NCBI GenBank assembly: GCA_017411945.1
Contig: JAFQPD010000053.1
Location: 1-21,826, forward strand
Direction: 5' to 3'
DNA from: Mailhella sp.
Lineage (GTDB): Bacteria; Desulfobacterota; Desulfovibrionia; Desulfovibrionales; Desulfovibrionaceae
DNA length: 21,826 nucleotides
A model generated the notes under the pieces. That model saw only the letters and a list, made by a program, of their open reading frames with translations. It did not search any database and was not told the origin of the DNA. The position numbers were made by a program, and so were the translations under genes. This document shows positions 1 through 7,386 of the stretch, one piece after another (the first letter of the stretch is position 1; each line of letters starts with the position of its first letter).

Positions 1-356
1 CGCAGTGCGTGTTCATCCCTGCCGTCTTCGTCTTCCTCGGCCAGAACCTCGGCGAAGCGTGGCCTCTGACTCTGGCAGGCATAGCCCTCGGCAACGTGGG
101 CATGGCCGCTTCCGGATCCCTGCTCGGCGCGCTTTCCGTGGGGCAGGCAGGCCGTGAGTCCCTGCTCTCCATCGTGCTTTTCCCCCTGCTCGTGCCCCTG
201 CTCCTCGCCGGGGTTCGGCTGGTCTCCATGGGCATCGACCCCGAGCCCATGCTCGACGACGCTCTGCGCTGGGCAGGGCTCGCCTCCGCGTTCGACGGCC
301 TCTTCCTTGCCGCCGGACTTCTCCTCTTCCCCTACGTCTACAGCGGAGAAGACTGA
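1..356 (+). CDS. ccmB: Heme exporter protein CcmB, C-terminal part (cut by window start)
   Basis: CcmB is the membrane subunit of the CcmAB ABC transporter, which acts in cytochrome c maturation (System I) by driving release of heme-loaded CcmE. The reading frame is open to the left edge, so the start lies outside the window. About 117 residues are visible, roughly the C-terminal half of a family that usually has about 220. They are almost all hydrophobic, with three or four membrane segments, including a conserved-looking stretch that runs LSVGQAGRESLLSIVLFPLL and on into LVPLLLAGVRL. The stop codon overlaps the ccmC start by one base (TGATG), which indicates an operon and translational coupling. 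The assignment relies on this hydrophobic pattern together with the adjacent, unmistakable ccmC. A different transporter subunit is unlikely. Confidence 0.88.
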   Translation, partial: QCVFIPAVFVFLGQNLGEAWPLTLAGIALGNVGMAASGSLLGALSVGQAGRESLLSIVLFPLLVPLLLAGVRLVSMGIDPEPMLDDALRWAGLASAFDGLFLAAGLLLFPYVYSGED

Positions 357-1051
357 TGACTGGTTCCCGCGTCTCCCTCGTCGCCATTCTCGGCGGCCTG
401 GCTCTGGCCTTCTGTCAGTGGCTCATCTTCATCTATGCGCCTGAAGAACAGGTGATGGGCCTCGCCCAGAAGATCTTCTACATCCACCTGCCTCTGGCAT
501 GGTGGGGGCTCATCAGCTTCGTCATCGCCTGTGCCTGCGGCATACTCTATCTCACGAAGCGCGACCTCAAGTACGACATGTACGGCGCGGCCGCCGTCGA
601 GATAGGCATGCTCTGCTGCACGCTCACGCTCATCACCGGCTCCATCTGGGGCCGCCACTCCTGGGGCGTGTGGTGGACTTGGGACCCGCGCCTGACCACA
701 GCCCTCATCCTCTGGTTCATCTACGCCGGATGCATGGCCCTGCGCGCCATGCCCATGCCGGAGAGCCGCCGCGCCTCGCTCTGCTCCGTAGTCGCCATAG
801 CCGGCGTGCTGGACGTGCCGCTGGTCTTCCTCTCCGCCCGCCTCTGGCGTTCCATCCATCCTTCCGTCTTTGCCAATAAGGGCGGAGGTCTCGAACCTGA
901 GATGGCTGTTGCCGTCATCGCCTCCGTGCTCTGCTTCGGCCTCATCTGGGCCGCACTGCTCATACTGCGCTCGCGCCAGCTCGTTCTCGGAAGCCGGCTC
1001 GACGCCATGCTCTTCGACCGCATGATGGCCGAAGACGAAAAACAGAACTGA
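356..1051 (+). CDS. ccmC: Heme transporter/handling protein CcmC
   Basis: CcmC is an integral membrane protein that attaches heme to the chaperone CcmE during c-type cytochrome maturation. The 231-residue product has six likely membrane segments. It carries the family's tryptophan-rich (WWD) motif at about residues 98-115, with core WGVWWTWDPRLTT. Two histidines, H44 (in FYIHLPLAWW) and H168 (in WRSIHPSVF), are in the positions of the heme-ligating histidines of the family. The length is normal. The ATG at 356 overlaps the ccmB stop, so translation is probably coupled. A short gap with a good Shine-Dalgarno sequence leads to the CcmD-like gene. CcmF carries a similar WWD motif but is far longer, so CcmC is secure. 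Confidence 0.97.
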   Translation: MTGSRVSLVAILGGLALAFCQWLIFIYAPEEQVMGLAQKIFYIHLPLAWWGLISFVIACACGILYLTKRDLKYDMYGAAAVEIGMLCCTLTLITGSIWGRHSWGVWWTWDPRLTTALILWFIYAGCMALRAMPMPESRRASLCSVVAIAGVLDVPLVFLSARLWRSIHPSVFANKGGGLEPEMAVAVIASVLCFGLIWAALLILRSRQLVLGSRLDAMLFDRMMAEDEKQN

Positions 1052-1079
1052 TACAACGCCTCAAGGCGAGGAGATCAAC

Positions 1080-1214
1080 ATGACTGCTCTCACCTGGCTC
1101 GTTGCGGCCAATGCCGCTCTCTGGATAGGACTCGGACTTTATGTGGCCCGCATGGCCGCCGCCCAGAAGAAACTGGAACGGCGGGTAGCGCAGTGGGAGC
1201 TGGAAAATGACTGA
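1080..1214 (+). CDS. ccmD: CcmD-like small membrane protein
   Basis: This is a 44-residue reading frame that a length cut-off would easily miss. It has a strong Shine-Dalgarno sequence (GAGGAG, 1068-1073) six bases before the ATG. The product has one membrane helix at about residues 4-23 (TWLVAANAALWIGLGLYVAR) followed by a basic, coiled tail. That is the usual design of CcmD, a small protein that binds CcmABC and helps release holo-CcmE from the complex. Its place directly after ccmC is the canonical CcmD position. The last eight bases overlap the start of the TPR gene, again indicating tight coupling. Sequence conservation in CcmD is low, so the call rests on size, topology and position. 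Confidence 0.82.
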   Translation: MTALTWLVAANAALWIGLGLYVARMAAAQKKLERRVAQWELEND

Positions 1215-1836
1215 TTCCAGCCGCCGCATCGTCCTTTGCGCCCTTCTCCTCGGCATCGCCGTCATGCTTGCGGCCTCCGTTGCCTGGCGACTGGACGGCA
1301 AGCCTCTCGTCCATGACCACGGCTCCGCCGCCACGGCTCAGGCGCCGGCCCAGATGCCGCCAGCCCAGCCCGCCCCCGGCACGCCGGACAAGGCCAAGAT
1401 GGAGCAGGCCGCCCAGAGCCCTCAGGCCATGGCCATCATGGGCCTCATGCAGAAAATGAAGGAGAACCCCAACGATGTTGAGACTCTCCTCGCTCTCGCC
1501 CAGACCTTTGCTGAACAGGGCGATACGGAAGGCGCCAAGGACATGATACAGCGTGCCACTGTGGCCGCCCCCTCCGACCATCGCCCGCCCTATCTCATGG
1601 GCGTGGTGCTCGGAGGACAGGGCAAATGGCAGGAGGCCGCCGAACAGCTCGAGCGTTCCGTCGCCCTCAAGGACGACGCCTCCGCCCGCTACAGCCTCGG
1701 CGTCATCTGGCGCTACCATCTCAAGGACGACGCCAAGGCCCGCCCGCACTTCGAAGCTGCGGCCAGGCTGAACGGCGACCCTTCCCTCGCCTCCATGATC
1801 AAGGCGGAGCTCGACAAGGCGGCCGGCACAAAATGA
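1207..1836 (+). CDS. Membrane-anchored TPR protein, CcmI/CycH-like
   Basis: This 209-residue protein has a short cytoplasmic start, one membrane helix at about residues 8-26, an Ala/Pro-rich linker (about 38-62), and three tetratricopeptide repeats at about 91-192. The layout suggests a TPR domain on the periplasmic side, like the C-terminal part of CcmI (CycH), which presents apocytochrome c to the heme ligation machinery. Its place behind ccmBCD supports this role, but CcmI itself is longer and has a two-helix N-terminal part that is absent here. I therefore infer a CcmI-type apocytochrome chaperone without giving a symbol. A GGGAG Shine-Dalgarno sequence at 1195-1199 supports the ATG at 1207. 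The stop overlaps the mnmE start as ATGA. Confidence 0.8.
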   Translation: MTDSSRRIVLCALLLGIAVMLAASVAWRLDGKPLVHDHGSAATAQAPAQMPPAQPAPGTPDKAKMEQAAQSPQAMAIMGLMQKMKENPNDVETLLALAQTFAEQGDTEGAKDMIQRATVAAPSDHRPPYLMGVVLGGQGKWQEAAEQLERSVALKDDASARYSLGVIWRYHLKDDAKARPHFEAAARLNGDPSLASMIKAELDKAAGTK

Positions 1837-3245
1837 ACATCCTGAATGACATGGATAACGGCACCATAGCCGCTGTGGCCACCGCTCCCGGCGCTGGCGG
1901 CGTGGGCATCATCCGCATCTCCGGACCCAAAGCGCTGGAGATCGTCAGCGGCATGTTCCGGCCTTCCAGCTCGAAGTTCAGCGGCTTCACCCCGCGCTTC
2001 CTGCATCACGGCCATGTGCTCGACGCCGCAGGCCGCGAAGCCGACGACGCCCTCGTGGTCTTCTTCAAGGGCCCTAATTCCTTCACCGGCGAAGACTGCG
2101 CCGAGATACAGGGCCACGGCGGCCCTGCCGTGCTCGCCGCCCTGCTGGACTCTGTGCTCTCGCGCGGCGCACGCATGGCCGAACGAGGCGAATTCACGCG
2201 CCGCGCCTTCCTCAACGGCCGGCTCGACCTTTCACAGGCCGAAGCAGTGGCCGAACTCATCGCCGCGCCCTCGCGCGAAGGCGTGTACCTCGCCTCGGCC
2301 AAGCTGGACGGCCTTCTGGGCCGCAAGGTCTCTGCCCTGCGCGAACGCCTCGAATATCTGCGCCAGCGCGTCTGCCTCGCCATCGACTTCCCGGACGAAG
2401 AAGGCGAATGTCTGCCGCCGCAGGAATTCACTGCCATCACGCGCGAAGTGGCCGAAGGCATACGCACTCTGCTGGCAGGCTACGAACGCGCCCGCTGCTG
2501 GCGCGAAGGCGCACTCGTAGTGCTCGCCGGTCAGGTAAACGCGGGCAAATCCAGCCTGATGAATGCCTTCCTCGGCCGCAACCGCGCCATCGTCACAGAA
2601 AAACCCGGCACCACGCGCGACTACCTCGAAGAACATACCGCGCTGGCCGGCCTGCCCGTGCGCCTCGTGGATACCGCAGGCCTGCGCGAACACAGCGAGG
2701 ACAGCATCGAGCTCGAAGGAATGAAGCGCGGCCAGGAAATGGCCGAGAACGCCCGCTGCGTGCTTCTCGTGCTGGACGGCAAGAAAGCCGCCGATGCCGC
2801 CGGAAACATCTTCGACGCCTTCATCGAAGAAAAGACCCTGCTCGAAAAGCTGGGACGCTCCCGCTGCATCGCCGTATGGAACAAGAGCGACGCCGCCCCC
2901 CTGCCCGAAGGCATAGCTGACTTCTTCGGCGCACCGCTCCTTGCCGTCTCCTCCAAGGAAGGCTCCGGCATCGACGAGCTCTGCTCCGCCGTGCGCGCCC
3001 TCTGCCTCGGAGAATCCGCCCCGGAAGAAGGCGACATCGCCCCCAACCTGCGCCAGGCCGACAAGCTGAAGCAGGCCCTCAGCGCGCTGGATGCCCTCGA
3101 AGCCGCCATTGCCCTTTCCATGCCGCCGGACCTGTGCAGCATCCATCTGGAAGCCGCCTCCGCACACTTGGCCGACATCACCGGCCTGAACAGCACGGAG
3201 GACACACTGAACAGCATCTTCGAGTCTTTCTGCATCGGCAAATAA
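1833..3245 (+). CDS. mnmE: tRNA modification GTPase MnmE (TrmE)
   Basis: MnmE works with MnmG to place (carboxymethyl)aminomethyl groups on C5 of wobble uridine 34 in tRNAs reading NNA/NNG codons. The 470-residue product has the N-terminal folate-binding domain (VATAPGAGGVGIIRISG near the start), a helical domain, and an inserted G domain. The G domain shows the P-loop GQVNAGKS (233-240), GTTRD, DTAG (280-283) and NKSD (350-353). The C-terminal FCIGK carries the conserved cysteine C467. The ATG at 1833 overlaps the upstream stop (ATGA). A second ATG at 1851 would remove six residues and fits the family N-terminus slightly better, but neither has a clear Shine-Dalgarno sequence, so coupling favours 1833. 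It is the last gene of the ccm transcription unit, directly before a terminator. Confidence 0.97.
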   Translation: MNILNDMDNGTIAAVATAPGAGGVGIIRISGPKALEIVSGMFRPSSSKFSGFTPRFLHHGHVLDAAGREADDALVVFFKGPNSFTGEDCAEIQGHGGPAVLAALLDSVLSRGARMAERGEFTRRAFLNGRLDLSQAEAVAELIAAPSREGVYLASAKLDGLLGRKVSALRERLEYLRQRVCLAIDFPDEEGECLPPQEFTAITREVAEGIRTLLAGYERARCWREGALVVLAGQVNAGKSSLMNAFLGRNRAIVTEKPGTTRDYLEEHTALAGLPVRLVDTAGLREHSEDSIELEGMKRGQEMAENARCVLLVLDGKKAADAAGNIFDAFIEEKTLLEKLGRSRCIAVWNKSDAAPLPEGIADFFGAPLLAVSSKEGSGIDELCSAVRALCLGESAPEEGDIAPNLRQADKLKQALSALDALEAAIALSMPPDLCSIHLEAASAHLADITGLNSTEDTLNSIFESFCIGK

Positions 3246-3269
3246 AAGCGTCTGACTGCAAAAATACTG

Positions 3270-3307
3270 CGGCCCGAGGGGAAATTTCGCCTTTCGGGCC
3301 GTTTTTT
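3270..3307 (+). terminator. Intrinsic terminator after mnmE
   Basis: An 8-bp GC-rich stem (CGGCCCGA at 3270-3277 pairing with TCGGGCCG at 3294-3301) is followed directly by six T residues at 3302-3307. It lies 25 bases after the mnmE stop and closes the ccm-mnmE operon. Confidence 0.88.
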
Positions 3308-3374
3308 GGCAAAATCATGCGTCTTGCCCCTGTAAATTTTCCGTGATAGGGTGCGCGCAAAGGTTGTGTCCCCC

Positions 3375-4013
3375 ATGTCTTCCATGAATACTTCGTTCCA
3401 TCGCCGCAAAAACGTGAAGAAAACGCCCGCCCCCAAGCCTGCCGTTGTTCTTCAGCCGTGCCTGACGAAGGACGAGATCAACCTTCTGCCCATCCAGGCT
3501 TGGAACGGCCCCATCGTCCTCGTGCAGGACGATGCCGCCCTCAACGCCGCTCTGGAACAGCTCTGGAAGGAGCCTGTCCTCGGCTTCGACACCGAGACCC
3601 GCCCCACCTTCACCAAGGGCAAGGTCTGCCTGCCTGCGCTCATACAGCTTTCCACGGCCGATACCGCCTACCTCATCCAGCTCACGCATCTGCCCTTCGA
3701 CGATCGCGTGGCTGAACTGCTCGCCTCCCCCCGTGTGCTCAAGGTCGGCGTGGCCATCCACGATGACATGAAGGCTCTTGCCCGCATCCACGACTTCACG
3801 CCCGCAGGCGTGGTGGATCTCGCCGCCCTCGCCCGCGCCAAGGGCATACAGGCGCAGGGCCTGCGCACTCTCTCCGCCAATCTGCTGGGCTTCCGCATCA
3901 GCAAAAGTGCCCAGTGCTCCAACTGGGAAAACCGAGAACTCTCCCCCCAGCAGGTGAAATACGCCGCCACCGACGCCTGGGTGGGCCGCGAACTCTACTT
4001 CCACCTCATCTGA
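3375..4013 (+). CDS. RNase D-type 3'-5' exonuclease (DEDDy family)
   Basis: The product (212 residues from the ATG at 3375) is a single DnaQ-like exonuclease domain. Exo I is LGFDTET, with the metal-binding Asp and Glu. Exo II is around VGVAIHDDMKAL. Exo III is YAATDAWVG, where the Tyr places it in the DEDDy subgroup with RNase D and the Werner exonuclease. It lacks the HRDC domains of true RNase D, so the substrate (RNA or DNA) cannot be told from the sequence. A GTG at 3351 would add eight residues (MRAKVVSP). I prefer the ATG because an AAAGG lies upstream of it and the extra residues do not look like part of the fold. It is flanked by terminators on both sides, so it is probably transcribed alone. 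Confidence 0.9.
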   Translation: MSSMNTSFHRRKNVKKTPAPKPAVVLQPCLTKDEINLLPIQAWNGPIVLVQDDAALNAALEQLWKEPVLGFDTETRPTFTKGKVCLPALIQLSTADTAYLIQLTHLPFDDRVAELLASPRVLKVGVAIHDDMKALARIHDFTPAGVVDLAALARAKGIQAQGLRTLSANLLGFRISKSAQCSNWENRELSPQQVKYAATDAWVGRELYFHLI

Positions 4014-4015
4014 AA

Positions 4016-4040
4016 AGCTCTCCTTCCGGGGAGCTTTTTT
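4016..4040 (+). terminator. Intrinsic terminator after the exonuclease gene
   Basis: AGCTCTCC (4016-4023) can pair with GGGGAGCT (4027-4034), with one G-T wobble and a short loop, and six T residues follow at 4035-4040. It begins three bases after the stop codon. Confidence 0.83.
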
Positions 4041-4048
4041 CATAGCCC

Positions 4049-4080
4049 TTGACTTGCGCCGATACAGCCTGAAATATAAA
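4049..4080 (+). promoter_or_regulatory. Putative sigma-70 promoter of mutL
   Basis: TTGACT at 4049-4054 matches five of six -35 consensus bases. The AT-rich segment GAAATATAAA at 4071-4080 supplies a -10 box: AAATAT at 17-base spacing, or TATAAA at 20. It lies between the preceding terminator and the mutL Shine-Dalgarno sequence (GGAG, 4110-4113). Confidence 0.5.
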
Positions 4081-4119
4081 GGAAACACGCCGCCGAACAA
4101 AAGCCCTGCGGAGATATGC

Positions 4120-6162
4120 ATGAATACGCCCCGGAAAAAGATACAGCTCCTGCCCCCAGAACTTTCCAACCAGATAGCCGCTGGCGAAGTGGTGGAACGC
4201 CCTTCCAGCGTGGTCAAGGAGCTGGTGGAAAACAGCCTCGACGCCGGAGCGAAAACCATTGAGGCCGTCATAGAAAACGGCGGCCAGACGCTCATCCGCG
4301 TCACCGACGACGGGCGCGGCGTGGATGCCGAGCAGCTTGAGCTGGCTGTGACTCGCCATGCCACCAGCAAGATCGCCGAACTTGGCGACCTCATGAACAT
4401 CAGCTCCTACGGCTTCCGCGGCGAAGCCCTGCCCAGCATAGCATCCGTCTCCCGCTTCCGCATGACGTCCGCACCGCAGACCGAAGACGGCGGCGCCGGC
4501 GAAGCCTCATGCATCGACGTGCTCTACGGCGTCATGAAGGGCGTTGCCCCCTCCGCCCTGAACAGAGGCACTGTGGTGGAGGTGGCCGAACTCTTCTCCA
4601 ATATCCCGGCCCGCCTCAAATTCCTCAAGAGCCCGGCCACGGAACAGAAGAAGATACAGGAACTCTTCATACGCCTCGCGCTTGCCCGCACGGACGTGAG
4701 CTTCACCCTCAAGGCCGGCTCCCGCGAACTCGTGCGCTTCGAAGCCGGGCAGTCTCTGGCCCGCCGGCTCGCCATACTCTGGCCGCCTGCCATCGTGGAC
4801 GCTCTGCGCCCCTTCGACATGACCATGGGCGGCATGCATCTCTACGGCCTCAGCTCCGACCCGCGCTCCTCCCAGCCCAGGCCCGACCGCATGCTCTTCT
4901 ATGTGAACGGCCGCGCAGTGAACGACCGCCTGCTCATGAAAGCCGTGCGTCAGGTCTATCAGGGCCGCCTTACCAGCCGCGACTATCCGCAGACTGTGCT
5001 TTTCCTCGACCTGCCTGCCCAGGAAGTGGATGTGAACGTGCATCCCGCCAAGAACGAAGTTCGCTTCCGCGACGAACAGGGCGTGTTCACCGCAGTACTC
5101 CGCGCCGTGGGCATGGCTCTCGCCTCTGTGCCTCTGGCCTCGGAACGCTTTGCCGAACGCGCTTCCGCTCCTGCCGCACCTGAAGTCCCCGCTTTCGGCT
5201 ACACTCGCCCTCTCGAGCCTCCTGTTCCTGAAGCAGAGGATAATGCCGCACCGGCAGAAAGGACGCCCCGCCCCGCCCCTAAGCCTATGGGCTTCTGGGG
5301 AGAGGCCGATGCCATGCGCATCATGAAAAAGCCTCAGCCCTCTCCTGCGCCAGCTTCTTCCCCTGCTCCCTTTTTCGATCCTGAAGAAACAGTTCCTGCC
5401 CCTCATAACAGCCTGCGGGAAGAAAGCTCCCCCGAACTGGACTTCTTTGCCGGGCTTGACCGCCCCCCGAAAAGGCGCGCCGAAACCGCTACGCCGCCAC
5501 TCGAAGAAGAAAAAATTCCCACCACTCAAGTCGAGAAAGAAGCCGCCCCAAAAGTTGCCTCTTCCGCTCTCCCGCTGGATGACATTCCTGCCATGCCGGA
5601 AGTCTCTCCGCTCAACGATTTCCGCTGGCTGGGTCAGGTGGCCCGCACCTATCTTGTTTTTTCCCAGAAGGACGATGCCCTGCTCATACTCGACCAGCAT
5701 GCCATGCACGAGCGCATCTTCTATGAGAAGTTCCGCAAAGGCGGTTCACGCGGCATGGCCCAGCCTCTTCTCGTGCCTCTGGAGCTTGATCTCCACCCCG
5801 CAGAAAGTTCCCGCCTCATAGAGATGCAGGATACGCTCACCAGGCTCGGCTTCGAGCTTTCAAAGCGCGATTCGCGCTGTTTTGTCCATGCCATGCCCCC
5901 GGAAATGGACCGCGCCGAGGCTGTTTCCTTCCTCCGGGAAGCTCTTTCCGGGCGTGTGGACGACCTGAACTCCGTGTGGATACACCATGCCTGCGCCACT
6001 GCCATACGCGCCGGCCAGCGCCTCACGAGGGAAGACGCCCTCAAGCTCGTCAGCCAGTGGCTCCAGACCGAAGAGCCGGACTTCTGCCCCCATGGCCGCC
6101 CCTGCGCGGTAACGCTGGACAAAGCCGACCTCGAACGCTTGTTCAAAAGAAAACAAGCTTAG
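4120..6162 (+). CDS. mutL: DNA mismatch repair protein MutL (endonuclease type)
   Basis: MutL couples mismatch recognition by MutS to strand incision and removal. The 680-residue product has an N-terminal GHKL ATPase domain with ELVENSLDAGA (34-44, catalytic Glu34), DDGRGV, ATSKI and YGFRGEALPSIASV. A Pro/Ala/Glu-rich linker spans about 340-500, followed by the C-terminal dimerisation domain. That domain carries DQHAMHERIFYE (525-536), which fits the metal-binding pattern DQHA(x2)E(x4)E of nicking MutL, plus ACATAIRAG and CPHGRP (656-661). MutL of MutH-containing bacteria lacks these motifs, so this one probably makes the nick itself. The ATG at 4120 has GGAG six bases upstream. An in-frame TTG at 4054 lies inside the predicted promoter and is unlikely. 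Terminators flank the gene. Confidence 0.97.
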   Translation: MNTPRKKIQLLPPELSNQIAAGEVVERPSSVVKELVENSLDAGAKTIEAVIENGGQTLIRVTDDGRGVDAEQLELAVTRHATSKIAELGDLMNISSYGFRGEALPSIASVSRFRMTSAPQTEDGGAGEASCIDVLYGVMKGVAPSALNRGTVVEVAELFSNIPARLKFLKSPATEQKKIQELFIRLALARTDVSFTLKAGSRELVRFEAGQSLARRLAILWPPAIVDALRPFDMTMGGMHLYGLSSDPRSSQPRPDRMLFYVNGRAVNDRLLMKAVRQVYQGRLTSRDYPQTVLFLDLPAQEVDVNVHPAKNEVRFRDEQGVFTAVLRAVGMALASVPLASERFAERASAPAAPEVPAFGYTRPLEPPVPEAEDNAAPAERTPRPAPKPMGFWGEADAMRIMKKPQPSPAPASSPAPFFDPEETVPAPHNSLREESSPELDFFAGLDRPPKRRAETATPPLEEEKIPTTQVEKEAAPKVASSALPLDDIPAMPEVSPLNDFRWLGQVARTYLVFSQKDDALLILDQHAMHERIFYEKFRKGGSRGMAQPLLVPLELDLHPAESSRLIEMQDTLTRLGFELSKRDSRCFVHAMPPEMDRAEAVSFLREALSGRVDDLNSVWIHHACATAIRAGQRLTREDALKLVSQWLQTEEPDFCPHGRPCAVTLDKADLERLFKRKQA

Positions 6163-6183
6163 AAAAATCCACTTTTCCATCTA

Positions 6184-6215
6184 AACGGCACGCTTGCAAG
6201 AGAGTGCCGTTTTTT
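6184..6215 (+). terminator. Intrinsic terminator after mutL
   Basis: A perfect 8-bp stem (AACGGCAC 6184-6191 with GTGCCGTT 6204-6211) surrounds a 12-base loop and runs into a T tract ending at 6215. It sits 21 bases after the mutL stop. Confidence 0.87.
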
Positions 6216-6274
6216 GCATGAAAAATGCATCCTCCCTCTTTCGCAATTCTTCTTTTCTCATGCCCCATAGTGCG

Positions 6275-6424
6275 TGCATATGCATGATTGCTAAAAAAAT
6301 ACCATAAAGCCATTGACTTGGCATTCCTGCTAAGGCATAGCTCTCTTCAGGAGAGACACTTTGGGCAATAGGTTTGCCGTTACAGGGTGTGCATTCAAGA
6401 TTTCTTTTGTGTGAGGTTTTTCTC
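6275..6424 (+). promoter_or_regulatory. AT-rich promoter and leader of the RRM protein gene
   Basis: This stretch is clearly more AT-rich than the coding DNA around it. It holds a perfect 10-base palindrome TGCATATGCA (6275-6284) and a good -35 box TTGACT (6313-6318) with a weak -10 CATAGC (6336-6341) at 17-base spacing. Two small hairpins lie in the predicted leader: CTCTC-TTCAG-GAGAG (6341-6355) and GGCAA-TAGGT-TTGCC (6364-6378). GAGG at 6413-6416, eight bases before the ATG, is the ribosome binding site. A leader of about 80 bases would suit post-transcriptional control, as known for cold-shock RNA-binding proteins, but no canonical cold box is visible. Confidence 0.45.
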
Positions 6425-6688
6425 ATGGCTAAATCTATCTATGTGGGCAATCTTCCCTGGTCCGCCACCGAAGAGCAGGTGCAGAATCTTTTCGCTGAAT
6501 ACGGCAACGTGCTCTCCGTCAAGCTGGTGAACGACCGTGAGACCGGCCGCGCCCGCGGCTTCGGCTTCGTTGAAATGGAAGATCCCGCTGCTGCCGCCGC
6601 CATCGAAGCCCTGGACAACAGCAGCTTCGGCGGCCGTACCCTTCGCGTGAACGAAGCCAAGCCCCGTGCTCCCCGTCCTCGCTATTGA
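6425..6688 (+). CDS. Small RRM RNA-binding protein
   Basis: The 87-residue protein is essentially one RNA recognition motif. RNP2 is IYVGNL near residues 5-10 and RNP1 is RGFGFVEM near 40-47, each with the aromatic residues that stack on RNA bases. A short basic tail (KPRAPRPRY) follows. Bacterial proteins of this size bind single-stranded RNA and are often induced by cold, but the targets cannot be read from the sequence. The ATG at 6425 is chosen because GAGG lies eight bases upstream and the family begins with MAKSIYVGNL. An in-frame ATG at 6374 would add 17 unrelated residues. The gene stands alone between terminators, and its strongly biased codon use suggests high expression. Confidence 0.93.
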   Translation: MAKSIYVGNLPWSATEEQVQNLFAEYGNVLSVKLVNDRETGRARGFGFVEMEDPAAAAAIEALDNSSFGGRTLRVNEAKPRAPRPRY

Positions 6689-6716
6689 TCTCCAAGGCTG
6701 ACAGTACAGCCTTCCC

Positions 6717-6742
6717 GCCCCGGTTTTCCGGGGCTTTTTTTT
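6717..6742 (+). terminator. Intrinsic terminator after the RRM gene
   Basis: A 7-bp all-GC stem (GCCCCGG 6717-6723 with CCGGGGC 6728-6734) and TTTT loop are followed by eight T residues at 6735-6742. This is the strongest terminator in the window. Confidence 0.93.
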
Positions 6743-6774
6743 ACATTTCGCCCCTTAAAGCCCCCCTTCTTAAC

Positions 6775-6802
6775 TGGACTTTCCCGAAAAGCTGAATATG
6801 AT
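6775..6802 (+). promoter_or_regulatory. Putative promoter of the glycine-zipper lipoprotein gene
   Basis: TGGACT (6775-6780) and TATGAT (6797-6802) are separated by 16 bases, giving four and five matches to the -35 and -10 consensus. The start codon lies 40 bases downstream behind GGAGG (6833-6837). Confidence 0.5.
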
Positions 6803-6841
6803 GGATGTGCTCTTATATACATAAGACAGAGTGGAGGTCCT

Positions 6842-7330
6842 ATGTTCTTCCGCAGACATACGGCCCGTGTGCTCTCAGCCGCGCTCCTGCTCCTGCTTCC
6901 CGCAATGGCAGGATGCAGTTCCAACGTGGGAGGCTATGACTACAAGGCAGGGCAGGCCCAGCAGGCCTACTCCGCCCATCAGGCCACTGTTGTCAGCGTG
7001 CAGGCCGTGAGCATTCACGGTGATACCCGCAGTCATCAGACCCTGGGCGGCTTCCTCGGCTCTGCTGTGGGCATGCTGGTCGGCAGCACTATAGGCGGCG
7101 GCAGCGGCCATGCCCTTGGTGCGGCAGGAGGAGCTCTGGTCGGCGGAGCGGCTGGTGTAGGCGCAGGAACGCTTACTTCCCGCGAAACCGGACTCCAGAT
7201 CACCCTGCGCGACGACTACGGCAACGAAGAAATCGTTGTCCAAGGAGCGGAGCCCGCCCTTCAGCCAGGCCAGCGCGTACGCGTTGTCGTTGGAAAAGAC
7301 GGAACCCGCCGCGTAACTCCAATATATTGA
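6842..7330 (+). CDS. Glycine-zipper outer membrane lipoprotein, SlyB/Pcp-like
   Basis: The 162-residue product starts with a lipoprotein signal peptide: basic start, hydrophobic stretch of about 8-21, then MAGC with the acylated Cys at about 25. Met at the -3 position of the lipobox is slightly unusual. Residues of about 68-105 form a glycine-zipper two-helix region (GGFLGSAVGMLVGSTIGG followed by GGALVGGAAGVGAGT). A short basic C-terminal segment (VRVVVGKDGTRRV) ends the protein. The order matches SlyB/Pcp-type envelope lipoproteins, small proteins that associate with the outer membrane. It has its own promoter and a strong GGAGG ribosome binding site. No terminator separates it from the next gene, so some co-transcription is possible. 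Confidence 0.85.
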   Translation: MFFRRHTARVLSAALLLLLPAMAGCSSNVGGYDYKAGQAQQAYSAHQATVVSVQAVSIHGDTRSHQTLGGFLGSAVGMLVGSTIGGGSGHALGAAGGALVGGAAGVGAGTLTSRETGLQITLRDDYGNEEIVVQGAEPALQPGQRVRVVVGKDGTRRVTPIY

Positions 7331-7386
7331 TCCTGCACGGGATTTGTTTTCAACTTTTCTAAACTCCATCTCTCTGGGAGGACCAG

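Noticed and set aside
1626..1832. 69-codon upstream extension of mnmE
   Set aside because: It overlaps the TPR gene in another frame; the MnmE family begins at the MNILNDMDNGTIAAV region.
4054..4119. Upstream TTG start for mutL
   Set aside because: It lies inside the predicted promoter, and the added residues have no match to the MutL N-terminus.
6374..6424. Upstream ATG for the RRM protein
   Set aside because: It has no ribosome binding site, while the ATG at 6425 has GAGG at good spacing and gives the family N-terminus.
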